The notes under the pieces were generated by a model. It made no database searches. It was not told where the DNA came from and saw only the letters and a list, made by a program, of their open reading frames with translations. A program made the translations under genes and the position numbers. Of a stretch of DNA of 64,000 bases, positions 41,668 to 49,977 are shown in pieces (the first letter of the stretch is position 1; each line of letters starts with the position of its first letter). The DNA is taken from contig NZ_KB891996.1 in NCBI RefSeq assembly GCF_000373625.1, positions 1 through 64,000 on the forward strand, in the 5' to 3' direction. This DNA comes from Streptomyces sp. LaPpAH-108. Its GTDB lineage: Bacteria; Actinomycetota; Actinomycetes; Streptomycetales; Streptomycetaceae.

Positions 41668-42842
41668 CCGTCCAGGGACTCGATCGTCGCCGTGGACGCC
41701 GGGCGCGTGGCGCGCAGGCCGCGGGAGACGTCCTCTGCGGCGCCGAGGGCGCGGACCGCGTTCTGCCAGGTCAGCTTGGCGAGGTCGGGCTTGGACCAGC
41801 CCCGGTCGAGGAGTTCGGCGATGAGGTTGGGGTAGCCGGAGACGTCGTTGAGGCCGTCGGGGGTGAAGGGGGTGCCGTCGTAGTCGCCGCCGATGCCGAG
41901 GTGGTCGATGCCGGCGACCTCGCGCATGTGGTCGAGGTGGTCGGCGACGGTGGACACCGTGGCGATGGGGCGCGGGTGGGTCTCCTCGAAGGCGCGGTGG
42001 ACCTTCATTCCCGCCTCGGTGGTGTCGAGGTGGTGGAAGCCGTGCGCCCGCATGTTCTCGTCGGCGGCGACCGTCCAGTCGACGGCGGCCTGGAGGACGA
42101 ACTTCGGTACGAAGGTCACCATGGCCATGCCGCCGTTGGCGGGGAGGCGTTCCAGCACGTCGTCCGGGACGTTGCGCGGGTGGTCGCACACCGCGCGCGA
42201 GGACGAGTGGGAGAAGATCACCGGCGCCGAGGAGGCGTCCAGCGCGTCCCGCATCGTCGTCGCCGCGACGTGGGAGAGGTCGACGAGCATGCCGAGGCGG
42301 TTCATCTCGCGCACGACCTCGCGGCCGAAGGCCGTCAGACCGCCCGCCTTCGGCTCGTCGGTCGCCGAGTCCGCCCAGTCCACGTTGTCGTTGTGGGTGA
42401 GCGTCATGTACCGCACACCGAGCGCGTACAGGCCCCGCAGCGTGCCCAGCGAGTTGGCGATGGAGTGGCCGCCCTCGGCGCCCATCAGGGAGGCGATACG
42501 GCCCGAGGCGCGCGCCGCCTCCATGTCCGCGGCGGTCAGCGCGGGCGCCAGCGCGTCCGGGTACCGCTCGATCAGCCGCGTCACGCAGTCGATCTGCTCC
42601 AGCGTCGCGGGCACCGCGTCGGGCAGGTCCGAGCGCACGTAGACCGACCAGTACTGCGCCCCGACGCCGCCCTCGCGCAGGCGCGGCAGGTCGGTGTGCA
42701 GATGGGCGTTCTGGTGACCGGCGATGTCCCGCGCGGTCAGGTCGTAGGCGACCTGCTCCCGCAGCGCCCACGGCAGGTCGTTGTGGCCGTCGACCACGGG
42801 GAACTCGCGCAGCAGCGAGCGGGCTTCGTCCAGGGAGGTCAT
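41664..42842 (-). CDS. Membrane dipeptidase-type (renal dipeptidase, M19) metallopeptidase
   Basis: 392 residues. 'VVDGHNDLPWAL' supplies the HxD zinc ligands, 'GAEGGHSI' the bridging Glu, 'HSSSRAVCDHPRNVPD' and 'GIGGDYDG' the remaining site. There is no signal peptide despite the family name, so it is cytoplasmic. It cleaves dipeptides, possibly with D-residues. The ATG at 42842 begins 'MTSLDEARSLLREFPVVDGHND'; purE ends 7 nt upstream, so it is probably cotranscribed with purK-purE. Confidence 0.93.
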   Translation of the reverse strand: MTSLDEARSLLREFPVVDGHNDLPWALREQVAYDLTARDIAGHQNAHLHTDLPRLREGGVGAQYWSVYVRSDLPDAVPATLEQIDCVTRLIERYPDALAPALTAADMEAARASGRIASLMGAEGGHSIANSLGTLRGLYALGVRYMTLTHNDNVDWADSATDEPKAGGLTAFGREVVREMNRLGMLVDLSHVAATTMRDALDASSAPVIFSHSSSRAVCDHPRNVPDDVLERLPANGGMAMVTFVPKFVLQAAVDWTVAADENMRAHGFHHLDTTEAGMKVHRAFEETHPRPIATVSTVADHLDHMREVAGIDHLGIGGDYDGTPFTPDGLNDVSGYPNLIAELLDRGWSKPDLAKLTWQNAVRALGAAEDVSRGLRATRPASTATIESLDG

Positions 42843-42849
42843 GCGCGTC

Positions 42850-43371
42850 CTACTTTCCGAATCCGAAGCCGTTCGAGCCCTCGACCTTGGAGCGCAGGCG
42901 CTTGCCCTTCTCGGTGGCCTGGTCGTTGAGGTCCTGCTGGAAGTCGCGCATCCGCTGGAGCAGGTCCTCGTCGTGGGCGGCGAGCATGCGGGCCGCGAGG
43001 AGACCGGCGTTGCGGGCACCGGCGACGGAGACCGTGGCGACCGGGACACCGGCGGGCATCTGGACGATCGACAGCAGGGAGTCCATGCCGTCCAGGTACT
43101 TCAGCGGGACCGGCACGCCGATCACCGGGAGCGGGGTCACGGAGGCCAGCATGCCGGGCAGGTGGGCGGCGCCGCCCGCGCCCGCGATGATCGCCTTGAG
43201 CCCGCGCTCGGCGGCCTGCTCGCCGTAGGCGATCATCTCGCGCGGCATCCGGTGCGCGGAGACGACATCGACCTCGTAGGGGATCTCGAACTCGTCCAGT
43301 GCCTGGGCGGCGGCTTCCATGACGGGCCAGTCGGAGTCCGACCCCATGACGATGCCAACGAGGGGGCTCAT
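42850..43371 (-). CDS. purE: 5-(carboxyamino)imidazole ribonucleotide mutase
   Basis: 173 residues, class I PurE. 'VGIVMGSDSDWPVM' is the nucleotide phosphate loop, 'VSAHRMPREM' carries the catalytic His, and 'IAGAGGAAHLPGMLAS' the second active-site His. It converts N5-CAIR to CAIR in purine synthesis, using the product of PurK. Its ATG overlaps the purK stop (ATGA). The basic tail ('EKGKRLRSKVEGSNGFGFGK') is common in actinobacteria. Confidence 0.97.
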   Translation of the reverse strand: MSPLVGIVMGSDSDWPVMEAAAQALDEFEIPYEVDVVSAHRMPREMIAYGEQAAERGLKAIIAGAGGAAHLPGMLASVTPLPVIGVPVPLKYLDGMDSLLSIVQMPAGVPVATVSVAGARNAGLLAARMLAAHDEDLLQRMRDFQQDLNDQATEKGKRLRSKVEGSNGFGFGK

Positions 43372-44507
43372 TCGGTGATCGTGCCCTTCAGATAGCCGGC
43401 TGCGTGACGGGCGCGTTCCAGTACGTCGTCCAGGTCGTCGCCGTAGGTGTTGACGTGACCCACCTTGCGGCCGGGTTTGACGTCCTTGCCATACATGTGG
43501 ATCTTCAGCTGGGGGTCGCGGGCCATGCAGTGCAGGTACGCCGAGTACATGTCCGGGTAGTCGCCGCCGAGGACGTTCACCATGACCGTCCAGGGGGCGC
43601 GCGGGCGCGGGTCGCCGAGGGGGAGGTCGAGCACCGCGCGGACGTGGTTGGCGAACTGCGAGGTGATCGCGCCGTCCATGGACCAGTGGCCCGAGTTGTG
43701 CGGGCGCATGGCCAGCTCGTTGACGAGGACGCGGCCGTCGCGGGTCTGGAACAGCTCGACGGCGAGGTGGCCGACGACGCCGAGTTCCTTGGCGATGGTC
43801 AGCGCCATCTCCTCGGCCTTCAGCGCCAGTCCCTCGTCCAGGCCGGGCGCGGGGGCGATCACGGTGTCGCACACCCCGGCGACCTGGCGGGACTCCACGA
43901 CCGGGTAGGCGACGGCCTGGCCGTGCGGGGAGCGTACGACATTGGCGGCCAGCTCGCGGACGAAGTCGACCTTCTCCTCGGCGAGGACCGGCACACCGGC
44001 GCGGAAGGGCTCGGCGGCCTCCGCCACGGAGTCCACGACCCACACGCCCTTGCCGTCGTAACCGCCGCGCACGGTCTTGAGGACGACGGGGAATCCCTCG
44101 CCCTCCGCCGCGAACGCCGCCACGTCGGCGGGATCGCGCACGATGCGGTGGCGCGGGCAGGGCACCCCGATCTCGGTGAGCTTCGCGCGCATCACGCCCT
44201 TGTCCTGGGCGTGCACGAGCGCGTCGGGCCCCGGGCGCACGGGGATGCCGTCCGCCTCCAGGGCCCGTAGGTGCTCGGTCGGCACGTGCTCGTGATCGAA
44301 GGTGATCACGTCACAGCCGCGCGCGAACTCACGCAGCGTGTCCAGGTCGCGGTAGTCGCCGATGACGACATCGCTGACGACCTGCGCCGCGGAATCCTGA
44401 GGGGTGTCACTGAGGAGCTTGAACCTGATGCCCAACGGGATGCCCGCCTCGTGCGTCATACGCGCGAGCTGCCCCCCGCCGACCATGCCGACTACCGGGA
44501 ACGTCAC
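43368..44507 (-). CDS. purK: 5-(carboxyamino)imidazole ribonucleotide synthase
   Basis: 379 residues, ATP-grasp fold. 'VGMVGGGQLARMTHEAGIPLGI' opens the protein, 'VLKTVRGGYDGKGVWVV' is the ATP-binding loop, and 'LVNELAMRPHNSGHWSMDGAITSQF' the metal/ATP site. It carboxylates AIR to N5-CAIR with bicarbonate and ATP. It is coupled to purE by a 4-nt overlap. The GtrA gene is divergent. Confidence 0.97.
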   Translation of the reverse strand: MTFPVVGMVGGGQLARMTHEAGIPLGIRFKLLSDTPQDSAAQVVSDVVIGDYRDLDTLREFARGCDVITFDHEHVPTEHLRALEADGIPVRPGPDALVHAQDKGVMRAKLTEIGVPCPRHRIVRDPADVAAFAAEGEGFPVVLKTVRGGYDGKGVWVVDSVAEAAEPFRAGVPVLAEEKVDFVRELAANVVRSPHGQAVAYPVVESRQVAGVCDTVIAPAPGLDEGLALKAEEMALTIAKELGVVGHLAVELFQTRDGRVLVNELAMRPHNSGHWSMDGAITSQFANHVRAVLDLPLGDPRPRAPWTVMVNVLGGDYPDMYSAYLHCMARDPQLKIHMYGKDVKPGRKVGHVNTYGDDLDDVLERARHAAGYLKGTITE

Positions 44508-44702
44508 CCCCCTAGCGTATCGGCCGCGCGGACCGGCCCGGCTCGCGCGCGTGCGTACGCCCCCGTGCGCGTTCTCTTACCCGCCCCTTGCCCGGCTCTT
44601 GCCGACCCGTTTCCCGGCTGTGGCCCGGTGGGCGGGCATCGTGAAGGTCGCGTGGATAGCATGGCTGGGCCTATGGAAGCTACGGACGGGAGCTGCACAG
44701 CC

Positions 44703-45194
44703 ATGGAACACCGTTCCTCGGGGCTGCACCGGCTCGCGCGCGAGCTGGCCAAGTTCGGTGCCGTCGGCGGTGCCGGTGTCCTGGTCAATCTGGGCGTGTT
44801 CAACCTGGTCCGGCACGTGTCCGACCTGCCGGTGGTGCGCGCCAGCATCATCGCGACCATCGTCGCGATCATCTTCAACTACGTGGGCTTCCGTTACTGG
44901 ACGTACCGGGACCGCGACAAGGGCGGGCGCACCCGGGAGCTGACGCTGTTCCTGGTGTTCAGCGCGATCGGCCTGGTCATCGAGAACGGCGTACTGTACC
45001 TGGCCACCTACGGGTTCGGCTGGGACACCCCGCTGCAGAGCAACGTCTTCAAGTTCCTCGGCATCGCCGTCGCGACGCTCTTCCGCTTCTGGTCGTACCG
45101 CACCTGGGTCTTCCGCGCGCTGCCCGCCGGGGGCGACTCGGTCGTCAAGGGCTCGGGCGGGCCCCGGCCGGACGAGAAGGAGCGGGTGCGCTAG
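44703..45194 (+). CDS. GtrA family membrane protein
   Basis: 163 residues. Four transmembrane segments at roughly 18-40, 45-65, 82-105 and 115-135, with the signature 'KFGAVGGAGVLVNLGVFNLV' and 'NYVGFRYWTYRDR'. GtrA proteins are thought to move lipid-linked sugars across the membrane or support polysaccharide assembly. ATG 44703 has GGGAG ~12 nt upstream; in-frame ATGs at 44673 and 44661 are alternatives, with a -10-like TAGCAT at 44657. The tail is charged. Confidence 0.87.
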   Translation: MEHRSSGLHRLARELAKFGAVGGAGVLVNLGVFNLVRHVSDLPVVRASIIATIVAIIFNYVGFRYWTYRDRDKGGRTRELTLFLVFSAIGLVIENGVLYLATYGFGWDTPLQSNVFKFLGIAVATLFRFWSYRTWVFRALPAGGDSVVKGSGGPRPDEKERVR

Positions 45195-45223
45195 CCGGGT
45201 TCCCGGTCCGTCGGCGCCCGTCC

Positions 45224-46498
45224 TCAGCGGACCGTGGGCCGCCCCTCGCCGTCCGCCTTGGGCGACGGGGCCGTACGGGACAGGAAGAGGCCGAAGACCG
45301 CGGGCTGGGTCTGGAGCAGTTCCAGGCGGCCCCCGTCGGCCTCGGCCAGGTCACGGGCGACGGCGAGCCCGATCCCGGTGGAGTTGCGGCCGCTGATGGT
45401 CCGCTCGAAGATCCGCGCGCCGAGGTCGGCCGGGATGCCGGTGCCCTCGTCGGTGACCTCGATGACGGCCTGGTTGCCGATGACCCGGGTGCGCAGGGCG
45501 ACGGTGCCGCCGCCGTGCATCAGCGAGTTCTCGATCAGCGCGGCCAGCACCTGGGCGACCGCGCCGGGCGTGCCGACCGCCTTCAGATGCCGCTTGCCGG
45601 AGCTGACGATGGCCCGGCCCACGCTGCGGTAGGCGGGGCGCCACTCGGCGAGCTGCTGCTGGATGACCTCGTCCAGGTCGAAGGAGACGGCGGAGCCGGT
45701 GCGCGGGTCGCGCGAGTTGGTCAGCAGCCGCTCCACCACGTCGGTCAGCCGCTCCACCTGCGCCAGCGCGATGGTGGCCTCCTCCTTCACCGTGTCCGGG
45801 TCGTCGGTGAGGGTGATCTCCTCCAGGCGCATGGACAGCGCGGTCAGCGGCGTCCGCAGCTGGTGGGAGGCGTCGGCGGCCAGGCGCCGTTCGGCGGTGA
45901 GCATCCGGCCGATGCGCTCGGCGGAGGAGTCGAGCACGTCCGCGACCCGGTCCAGCTCGGGGACGCCGTAGCGCTTGTGCCTGGGGCGGGGGTCGCCGGA
46001 GCCGAGGCGTTCGGCGGTCTCGGCGAGGTCGGTGAGCGGGGAGGCGAGCCGGTTGGCCTGGCGTACGGCGAGCAGGACGGCGGCGATCACGGCGAGCAGC
46101 GCGACCAGGCCGATGATCAGCAGGGTGCGGCCGACCTCACGGGTCACGGCGGAGCGGGGCTCCTGCACGGTGACCGTCTCGCCCTCCTCGCCGCGCTGCG
46201 TGGAGTGGATGACGTCGCCCTTGGGCCGGGTGCCGATCTCGATCGGGGCCCGGCCGGGGATGCGGATGACGGCGTACTGGTCCTTGCTGACCGGGTTGCG
46301 CAGCGCCTTGGCGTCGACGTGCTCGGAGGCGAGGATGCGGCTGTCCACGATGCTGGCCAGCCGGACCGCCTCGGACTCGACGCGTTCCTGGGCACTGTTG
46401 CTGATCGTCCGGGTCTCGACGATCACCAGGGACACCCCGAAGACCGCGATCACCACCAGCACGACGGCAAGCGTGGACTGAATGAGACGACGACGCAC
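45224..46498 (-). CDS. Two-component sensor histidine kinase
   Basis: 424 residues from a GTG with GGAGGG upstream. Transmembrane helix 1 is ~8-28, an extracytoplasmic sensor spans ~30-125, transmembrane helix 2 is ~128-150, and a HAMP follows. The phospho-acceptor helix is 'DASHQLRTPLTALSMRLEEI', followed by an HATPase domain with 'VLAALIENSLMHGG' (N box) and 'DEGTGIPADLGARIFER'. It should autophosphorylate and signal to the response regulator encoded 142 nt upstream. The stimulus is unknown. Confidence 0.93.
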   Translation of the reverse strand: MRRRLIQSTLAVVLVVIAVFGVSLVIVETRTISNSAQERVESEAVRLASIVDSRILASEHVDAKALRNPVSKDQYAVIRIPGRAPIEIGTRPKGDVIHSTQRGEEGETVTVQEPRSAVTREVGRTLLIIGLVALLAVIAAVLLAVRQANRLASPLTDLAETAERLGSGDPRPRHKRYGVPELDRVADVLDSSAERIGRMLTAERRLAADASHQLRTPLTALSMRLEEITLTDDPDTVKEEATIALAQVERLTDVVERLLTNSRDPRTGSAVSFDLDEVIQQQLAEWRPAYRSVGRAIVSSGKRHLKAVGTPGAVAQVLAALIENSLMHGGGTVALRTRVIGNQAVIEVTDEGTGIPADLGARIFERTISGRNSTGIGLAVARDLAEADGGRLELLQTQPAVFGLFLSRTAPSPKADGEGRPTVR

Positions 46499-46558
46499 GA
46501 GGGCCCTCCGCTAGAACTAAGGACCACCAGTCTCCCCCGCCCAGCTGCAGCCCCCTAA

Positions 46559-46579
46559 GGGGCGCGGGGAACTGCGCGA
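46559..46579 (-). repeat. Dispersed Streptomyces repeat, copy 2
   Basis: The reverse complement is identical over 21 bp to 22165-22185. It lies between the response regulator and the histidine kinase genes, i.e. inside a two-component operon. Confidence 0.7.
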
Positions 46580-46640
46580 ATGCCCACGACGAGGGGGAAA
46601 GCCGCCGACGAACCGGCAGCCCCTCCCCGGAAGGCGAAAC

Positions 46641-47318
46641 TCAGCTCTTCTCGAACCGGAACCCGACTCCACGCACCGTGGCGATGTACCGCGGGTTAGC
46701 CGCATCATCACCGAGCTTCTTCCGCAGCCACGAGATGTGCATGTCCAGCGTCTTGGTGGACGACCACCACGTCGTGTCCCACACCTCCCGCATGAGCTGG
46801 TCACGCGTGACGACCCGCCCCGCGTCCCGGACGAGCACCCGCAGCAGGTCGAACTCCTTGGCCGTGAGCTGAAGTTCCTCCTCCCCCATCCACGCCCGGT
46901 GCGACTCGACGTCGATCCGTACGCCATGGGTGGCCGGCGGCTGCTGCGGCTCGGTCGCGCCGCGCCGCAGCAGGGCCCGGACGCGGGCGAGCAGTTCGGC
47001 GAGGCGGAAGGGCTTGGTGACGTAGTCGTCGGCGCCCGCGTCGAGGCCGACGACGGTGTCCACCTCGTCGGCGCGCGCGGTCAGGATGAGGATCGGCACG
47101 GTGTGGCCGTCGGCACGCAGTCGGCGGGCGACCTCAAGGCCGTCCATGCCGGGCAGGCCCAGGTCCAGCACGACCAGGTCGACACCGCCCTGCATTCCGG
47201 CGTCGAGCGCGGTGGGGCCGTCCTCGCGGACCTCGACCTCGTAACCTTCCCGGCGCAGGGCGCGGGCCAGCGGCTCCGAGATGGACGCGTCGTCCTCGGC
47301 GAGCAGTACACGGGTCAT
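46641..47318 (-). CDS. OmpR/PhoB-type response regulator
   Basis: 225 residues. Receiver ~1-115 with 'LLAEDDASISEPLA', phospho-acceptor Asp in 'LVVLDLGLPGMDG', Thr in 'ILTARADE' and Lys in 'VTKPFRLAEL'. A winged-helix DNA-binding domain covers ~130-225 ('LTAKEFDLLRVLVRDAGRVVTRDQLMREVW', 'DMHISWLRKKLGDD', 'IATVRGVGFRFE'). It is partner to the downstream histidine kinase. The intergenic gap holds a dispersed repeat. Targets are unknown; the peptide transporter is divergent and is one candidate. Confidence 0.95.
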   Translation of the reverse strand: MTRVLLAEDDASISEPLARALRREGYEVEVREDGPTALDAGMQGGVDLVVLDLGLPGMDGLEVARRLRADGHTVPILILTARADEVDTVVGLDAGADDYVTKPFRLAELLARVRALLRRGATEPQQPPATHGVRIDVESHRAWMGEEELQLTAKEFDLLRVLVRDAGRVVTRDQLMREVWDTTWWSSTKTLDMHISWLRKKLGDDAANPRYIATVRGVGFRFEKS

Positions 47319-47545
47319 GAGGTGATGGTAGACCGCCCGCGCGGGGAGTCGGGGTGTGGTCGGCCACCGCGCTCTTACCTTTGTCCCCCGCTGGTACAAA
47401 CCAGTGCTCGCGGCGTGGGATCGTGGAAGAGCCTTGGAAACCACTTGCGCGGTTCCCCTGTTTCCTGTGATCCGCGTCTCAAGTCCTTCCATATCCGGCA
47501 GTCTCCTGCCGTATGGTGATCTGAACGCCTGTAGCACACACCGGG
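47319..47545. other. Intergenic region between response regulator and POT transporter
   Basis: No gene. It contains a small CGGCAG/CTGCCG hairpin (47496-47510) overlapping a -10-like TATGGT (47512-47517), which could start the leader transcript of the transporter. Confidence 0.35.
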
Positions 47546-47586
47546 GACCTCTTGGCGGGCACATGTCGCCAAGGGTCTCTTTCTTT
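47546..47586 (+). promoter_or_regulatory. Intrinsic terminator-like hairpin in the peptide transporter leader
   Basis: The stem GACC-CTTGGCG pairs with CGCCAAG-GGTC (47546-47557 with 47567-47577, one bulged T), has a 9-nt loop and is followed by TCTTTCTTT. It is one of few hairpins here with a U-rich tail, and it lies 225 nt upstream of the transporter start with no gene before it. Outer sequences CACACC (47537-47542) and GGTGTG (47587-47592) can pair around it, so an attenuator or a small RNA is possible. Confidence 0.55.
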
Positions 47587-47811
47587 GGTGTGCGGGCTGG
47601 ACAACGTCCGGCCTTGAAAGGAATGACCTCTGGCCGGGCTCCGGACGCAGTGACGCGTACGGGGCGTGGATCCCGGTGGTCGCCGTCCGCCGCTCCCTCG
47701 GGAGGCGGGGCCCCCTTGGCGTGGGGGTGGACGTCCGACCTGCCGGTGCCGGCCGCACCCCCACCGGGCGCGCCGCGCTCCAACGCGCGTCCCGACCAGC
47801 AAGGAACGACC

Positions 47812-49314
47812 ATGGCGTCCAGCCTGACGAAGGACTCGGTCCGCCCGGACATCGGGGCCGAGAAGACCTTCTTCGGCCACCCCCGCGGACTGGCCACCCT
47901 CTTCATGACCGAGATGTGGGAGCGTTTCTCCTACTACGGCATGAGGGCCCTGCTCCCGCTGTACCTGGTCGCCCCCAGCGGCCTGCACATGAACGCGGGC
48001 ACGGCGACCGCGATCTACTCCGTGTATGTGTCGCTCGTCTACCTGCTCGCCCTTCCCGGCGGCTGGGTCGCGGACCGTCTGCTCGGTCCTCGCCGGACGG
48101 TGGCCGTTTCCGGTCTGATCATCATGCTCGGCCATCTGTGCCTGGCGCTGCCGGTCTCCGCGAGCTTCTTCGTGGGCCTGGGTCTGGTCGCGATCGGTTC
48201 CGGTCTGCTGAAGGCCAACATCTCCACCATGGTCGGCCACCTGTACAAGGGTCCGGACGACGCGCGCCGTGACGGTGGCTTCACGCTCTTCTACATCGGC
48301 ATCAACCTCGGTGCCTTCATCGCGCCGCTGATCATCGGCACGGTCGGTGAGAACGTCGGCTGGCACCTCGGCTTCGCCATCGCCGCGCTCGGCATGGCCC
48401 TGGGCCTGGGCCAGTACCTGCTGGGCGGCCGTCACCTGAGCGAGCAGAGCAACGTCGTCCCGACGCCGCTCACCGCCGAGGAGAAGCGCTCCACGCTGCG
48501 CAAGGGCCTGATCTGGCTCGCCATCGCCGTGGTGTTCTACGGCATCGTCGGCGGCACCGGTCACTTCACCCTGAACTGGGCGCTGATCCCGCTGACGATC
48601 ATCGGCCTGGTCATCCCGATCATGGTGATCGCCCGTATCCGCCGGGACAAGGAGCTGGACGACTCCGAGCGCTCGAAGGTGTCCGCGTACATCTGGTTCT
48701 TCGTCGCCGCGGCCGTGTTCTGGATGATCTACGACCAGGGTGGTTCGACCCTGTCGATCTTCGCCGACGCGTCGGCCAAGAACACGATCGCCGGCTGGAA
48801 CTTCCCGGTCTCCTGGTACCAGTCGGTCAACCCGGTCATGATCATGGCCCTGGCCCCGGTGTTCGCCTGGCTGTGGCTGTGGCTGAACCGGCGCGGCAAG
48901 GAGCCGAGCACCATGGTGAAGTTCGCCTCCGGTCTCGTGCTGGTCGGTGCGTCCTTCTTCCTCTTCCTGGCTCCGCTGTCCATCGCCGAGGGCGGTCACA
49001 AGGCCGCCGCGCTGTGGCTGGTCGCGATCTACTTCGTGCAGACCGTCGGTGAGCTGACGCTGTCCCCGGTGGGTCTGTCCGTGACCACCAAGATGGCGCC
49101 GAAGAAGTACGCCTCCCAGATGATGGGCGTCTGGTTCCTCGCGGTCACCGCGGGCGACTCGGTCACCGCCCTCCTGTCCAACCCGGCCATCGGCGGCGTC
49201 AACCTCGACCGCATGGGCTTCGTCGGCCTGGAAGCCGTCCTCGCGGTCGTCGCCGGCATCGCGGTCTGGATGTACCGCAAGAAGGTCAAGGCGATGATGG
49301 GCTCGGTCAACTAG
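47812..49314 (+). CDS. POT/PTR family proton-dependent oligopeptide transporter
   Basis: 500 residues, with about 12-14 transmembrane segments. Family signatures are 'FMTEMWERFSYYGMRALLPLYL' (ExxER motif) and 'GFTLFYIGINLGAFIAPLI' (second PTR signature). Proton-coupled import of di- and tripeptides is expected. The ATG has AAGGAA 5 nt upstream; codon use is more biased to C-ending codons than neighbours, suggesting high expression. A long leader with a terminator-like hairpin precedes it, and an 18-bp terminator follows. Confidence 0.94.
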   Translation: MASSLTKDSVRPDIGAEKTFFGHPRGLATLFMTEMWERFSYYGMRALLPLYLVAPSGLHMNAGTATAIYSVYVSLVYLLALPGGWVADRLLGPRRTVAVSGLIIMLGHLCLALPVSASFFVGLGLVAIGSGLLKANISTMVGHLYKGPDDARRDGGFTLFYIGINLGAFIAPLIIGTVGENVGWHLGFAIAALGMALGLGQYLLGGRHLSEQSNVVPTPLTAEEKRSTLRKGLIWLAIAVVFYGIVGGTGHFTLNWALIPLTIIGLVIPIMVIARIRRDKELDDSERSKVSAYIWFFVAAAVFWMIYDQGGSTLSIFADASAKNTIAGWNFPVSWYQSVNPVMIMALAPVFAWLWLWLNRRGKEPSTMVKFASGLVLVGASFFLFLAPLSIAEGGHKAAALWLVAIYFVQTVGELTLSPVGLSVTTKMAPKKYASQMMGVWFLAVTAGDSVTALLSNPAIGGVNLDRMGFVGLEAVLAVVAGIAVWMYRKKVKAMMGSVN

Positions 49315-49333
49315 CCCACCCCCTGCCCGCTCC

Positions 49334-49376
49334 GCGAGAGGGGCCCCGCATCCTCGAGATGCGGGGCCCCTCTCGC
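49334..49376 (+). terminator. POT transporter terminator
   Basis: An 18-bp perfect stem (49334-49351 with 49359-49376) with a seven-base loop, 20 nt after the stop. Confidence 0.85.
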
Positions 49377-49472
49377 GTACCGCTGCCACCCGGTGCGCGG
49401 GATGACGCTGGGAGCCTCTCCGCCCAGGAGCGACAGTGGCGGCGCAGCCCTCGGTTCGGCGGAGCACGCGAC

Positions 49473-49515
49473 CAACGACGTCCTCCCCCGCAGAGTCGTC
49501 AGCGGAGAGGGACGC
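49473..49515. repeat. Diverged hairpin repeat, copy 1
   Basis: Begins CAACGACGTCCTCC and ends GGAGAGGGACG. It has the same layout as copies at 49767 and 49887: CAACG, then a pyrimidine-rich arm, a spacer with GTC, and a purine-rich complementary arm. Here the arms pair imperfectly. Confidence 0.45.
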
Positions 49516-49766
49516 GCGGCCACCCCTCGCAGGGGCACGTACGACTGGCGACCGCCACGGGGCGGCCCGATCCACGCGGGTCCGCGCGACGGCACTCCTC
49601 GGACGAGCCCGAGACCGGCAGCCCGGCTGACGAGCACGGCCCTCGGCGCCGAGCCGATATCGCGAAGCGTCCGCGCAGGAGGCACGTGCGGCCGGGGCCC
49701 GCCACGGGCGGGGCGCACGGTCCGGACGGCGACACTCCGCAAGGGAAGCCCGCCCGGCAGCCCCGA
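49516..49766. other. Non-coding stretch with further degenerate repeat traces
   Basis: No credible gene. Frames through it are Arg/Pro-rich only. Short echoes of the flanking modules occur, such as GGCACTCCTCGGACGAG near 49589 and GACACTCCGCAAGGGA near 49730, compared with CCACTCCGCAACGAG at 49879. Confidence 0.4.
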
Positions 49767-49817
49767 CAACGAGCGACGCCCTCGCGACGAGGTCATCCAC
49801 AGGGAGGCGTATCGCGC
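49767..49817. repeat. Diverged hairpin repeat, copy 2
   Basis: CAACGAGCGACGCCCTC to AGGGAGGCGTATCGC. It aligns with copy 3 along its whole length, with about three quarters of the bases identical by eye. The arms are partly complementary. Confidence 0.55.
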
Positions 49818-49886
49818 GGGACACGTGGTGCCACAGTTCGTTCTAGGGCGGGAGTGATCCGCGTGGGCCGGGCGGCGGCCACTCCG

Positions 49887-49940
49887 CAACGAGATACGCC
49901 CTCCCGGCGGGATCGTCCGCAGGGAGGGCGTATCTCACGG
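49887..49940 (-). terminator. Diverged hairpin repeat, copy 3; terminator of prsI
   Basis: A perfect 15-bp stem (49891-49905 with 49922-49936) with a 16-nt loop. It lies 42 nt downstream of the minus-strand prsI stop and probably terminates the arsI-prsI transcript. It is the intact member of the repeat family at 49473 and 49767. Confidence 0.65.
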
Positions 49941-49977
49941 CAAGCGCGCTTCGGTTCCAGTCAAAGCGCCGCAGGCT

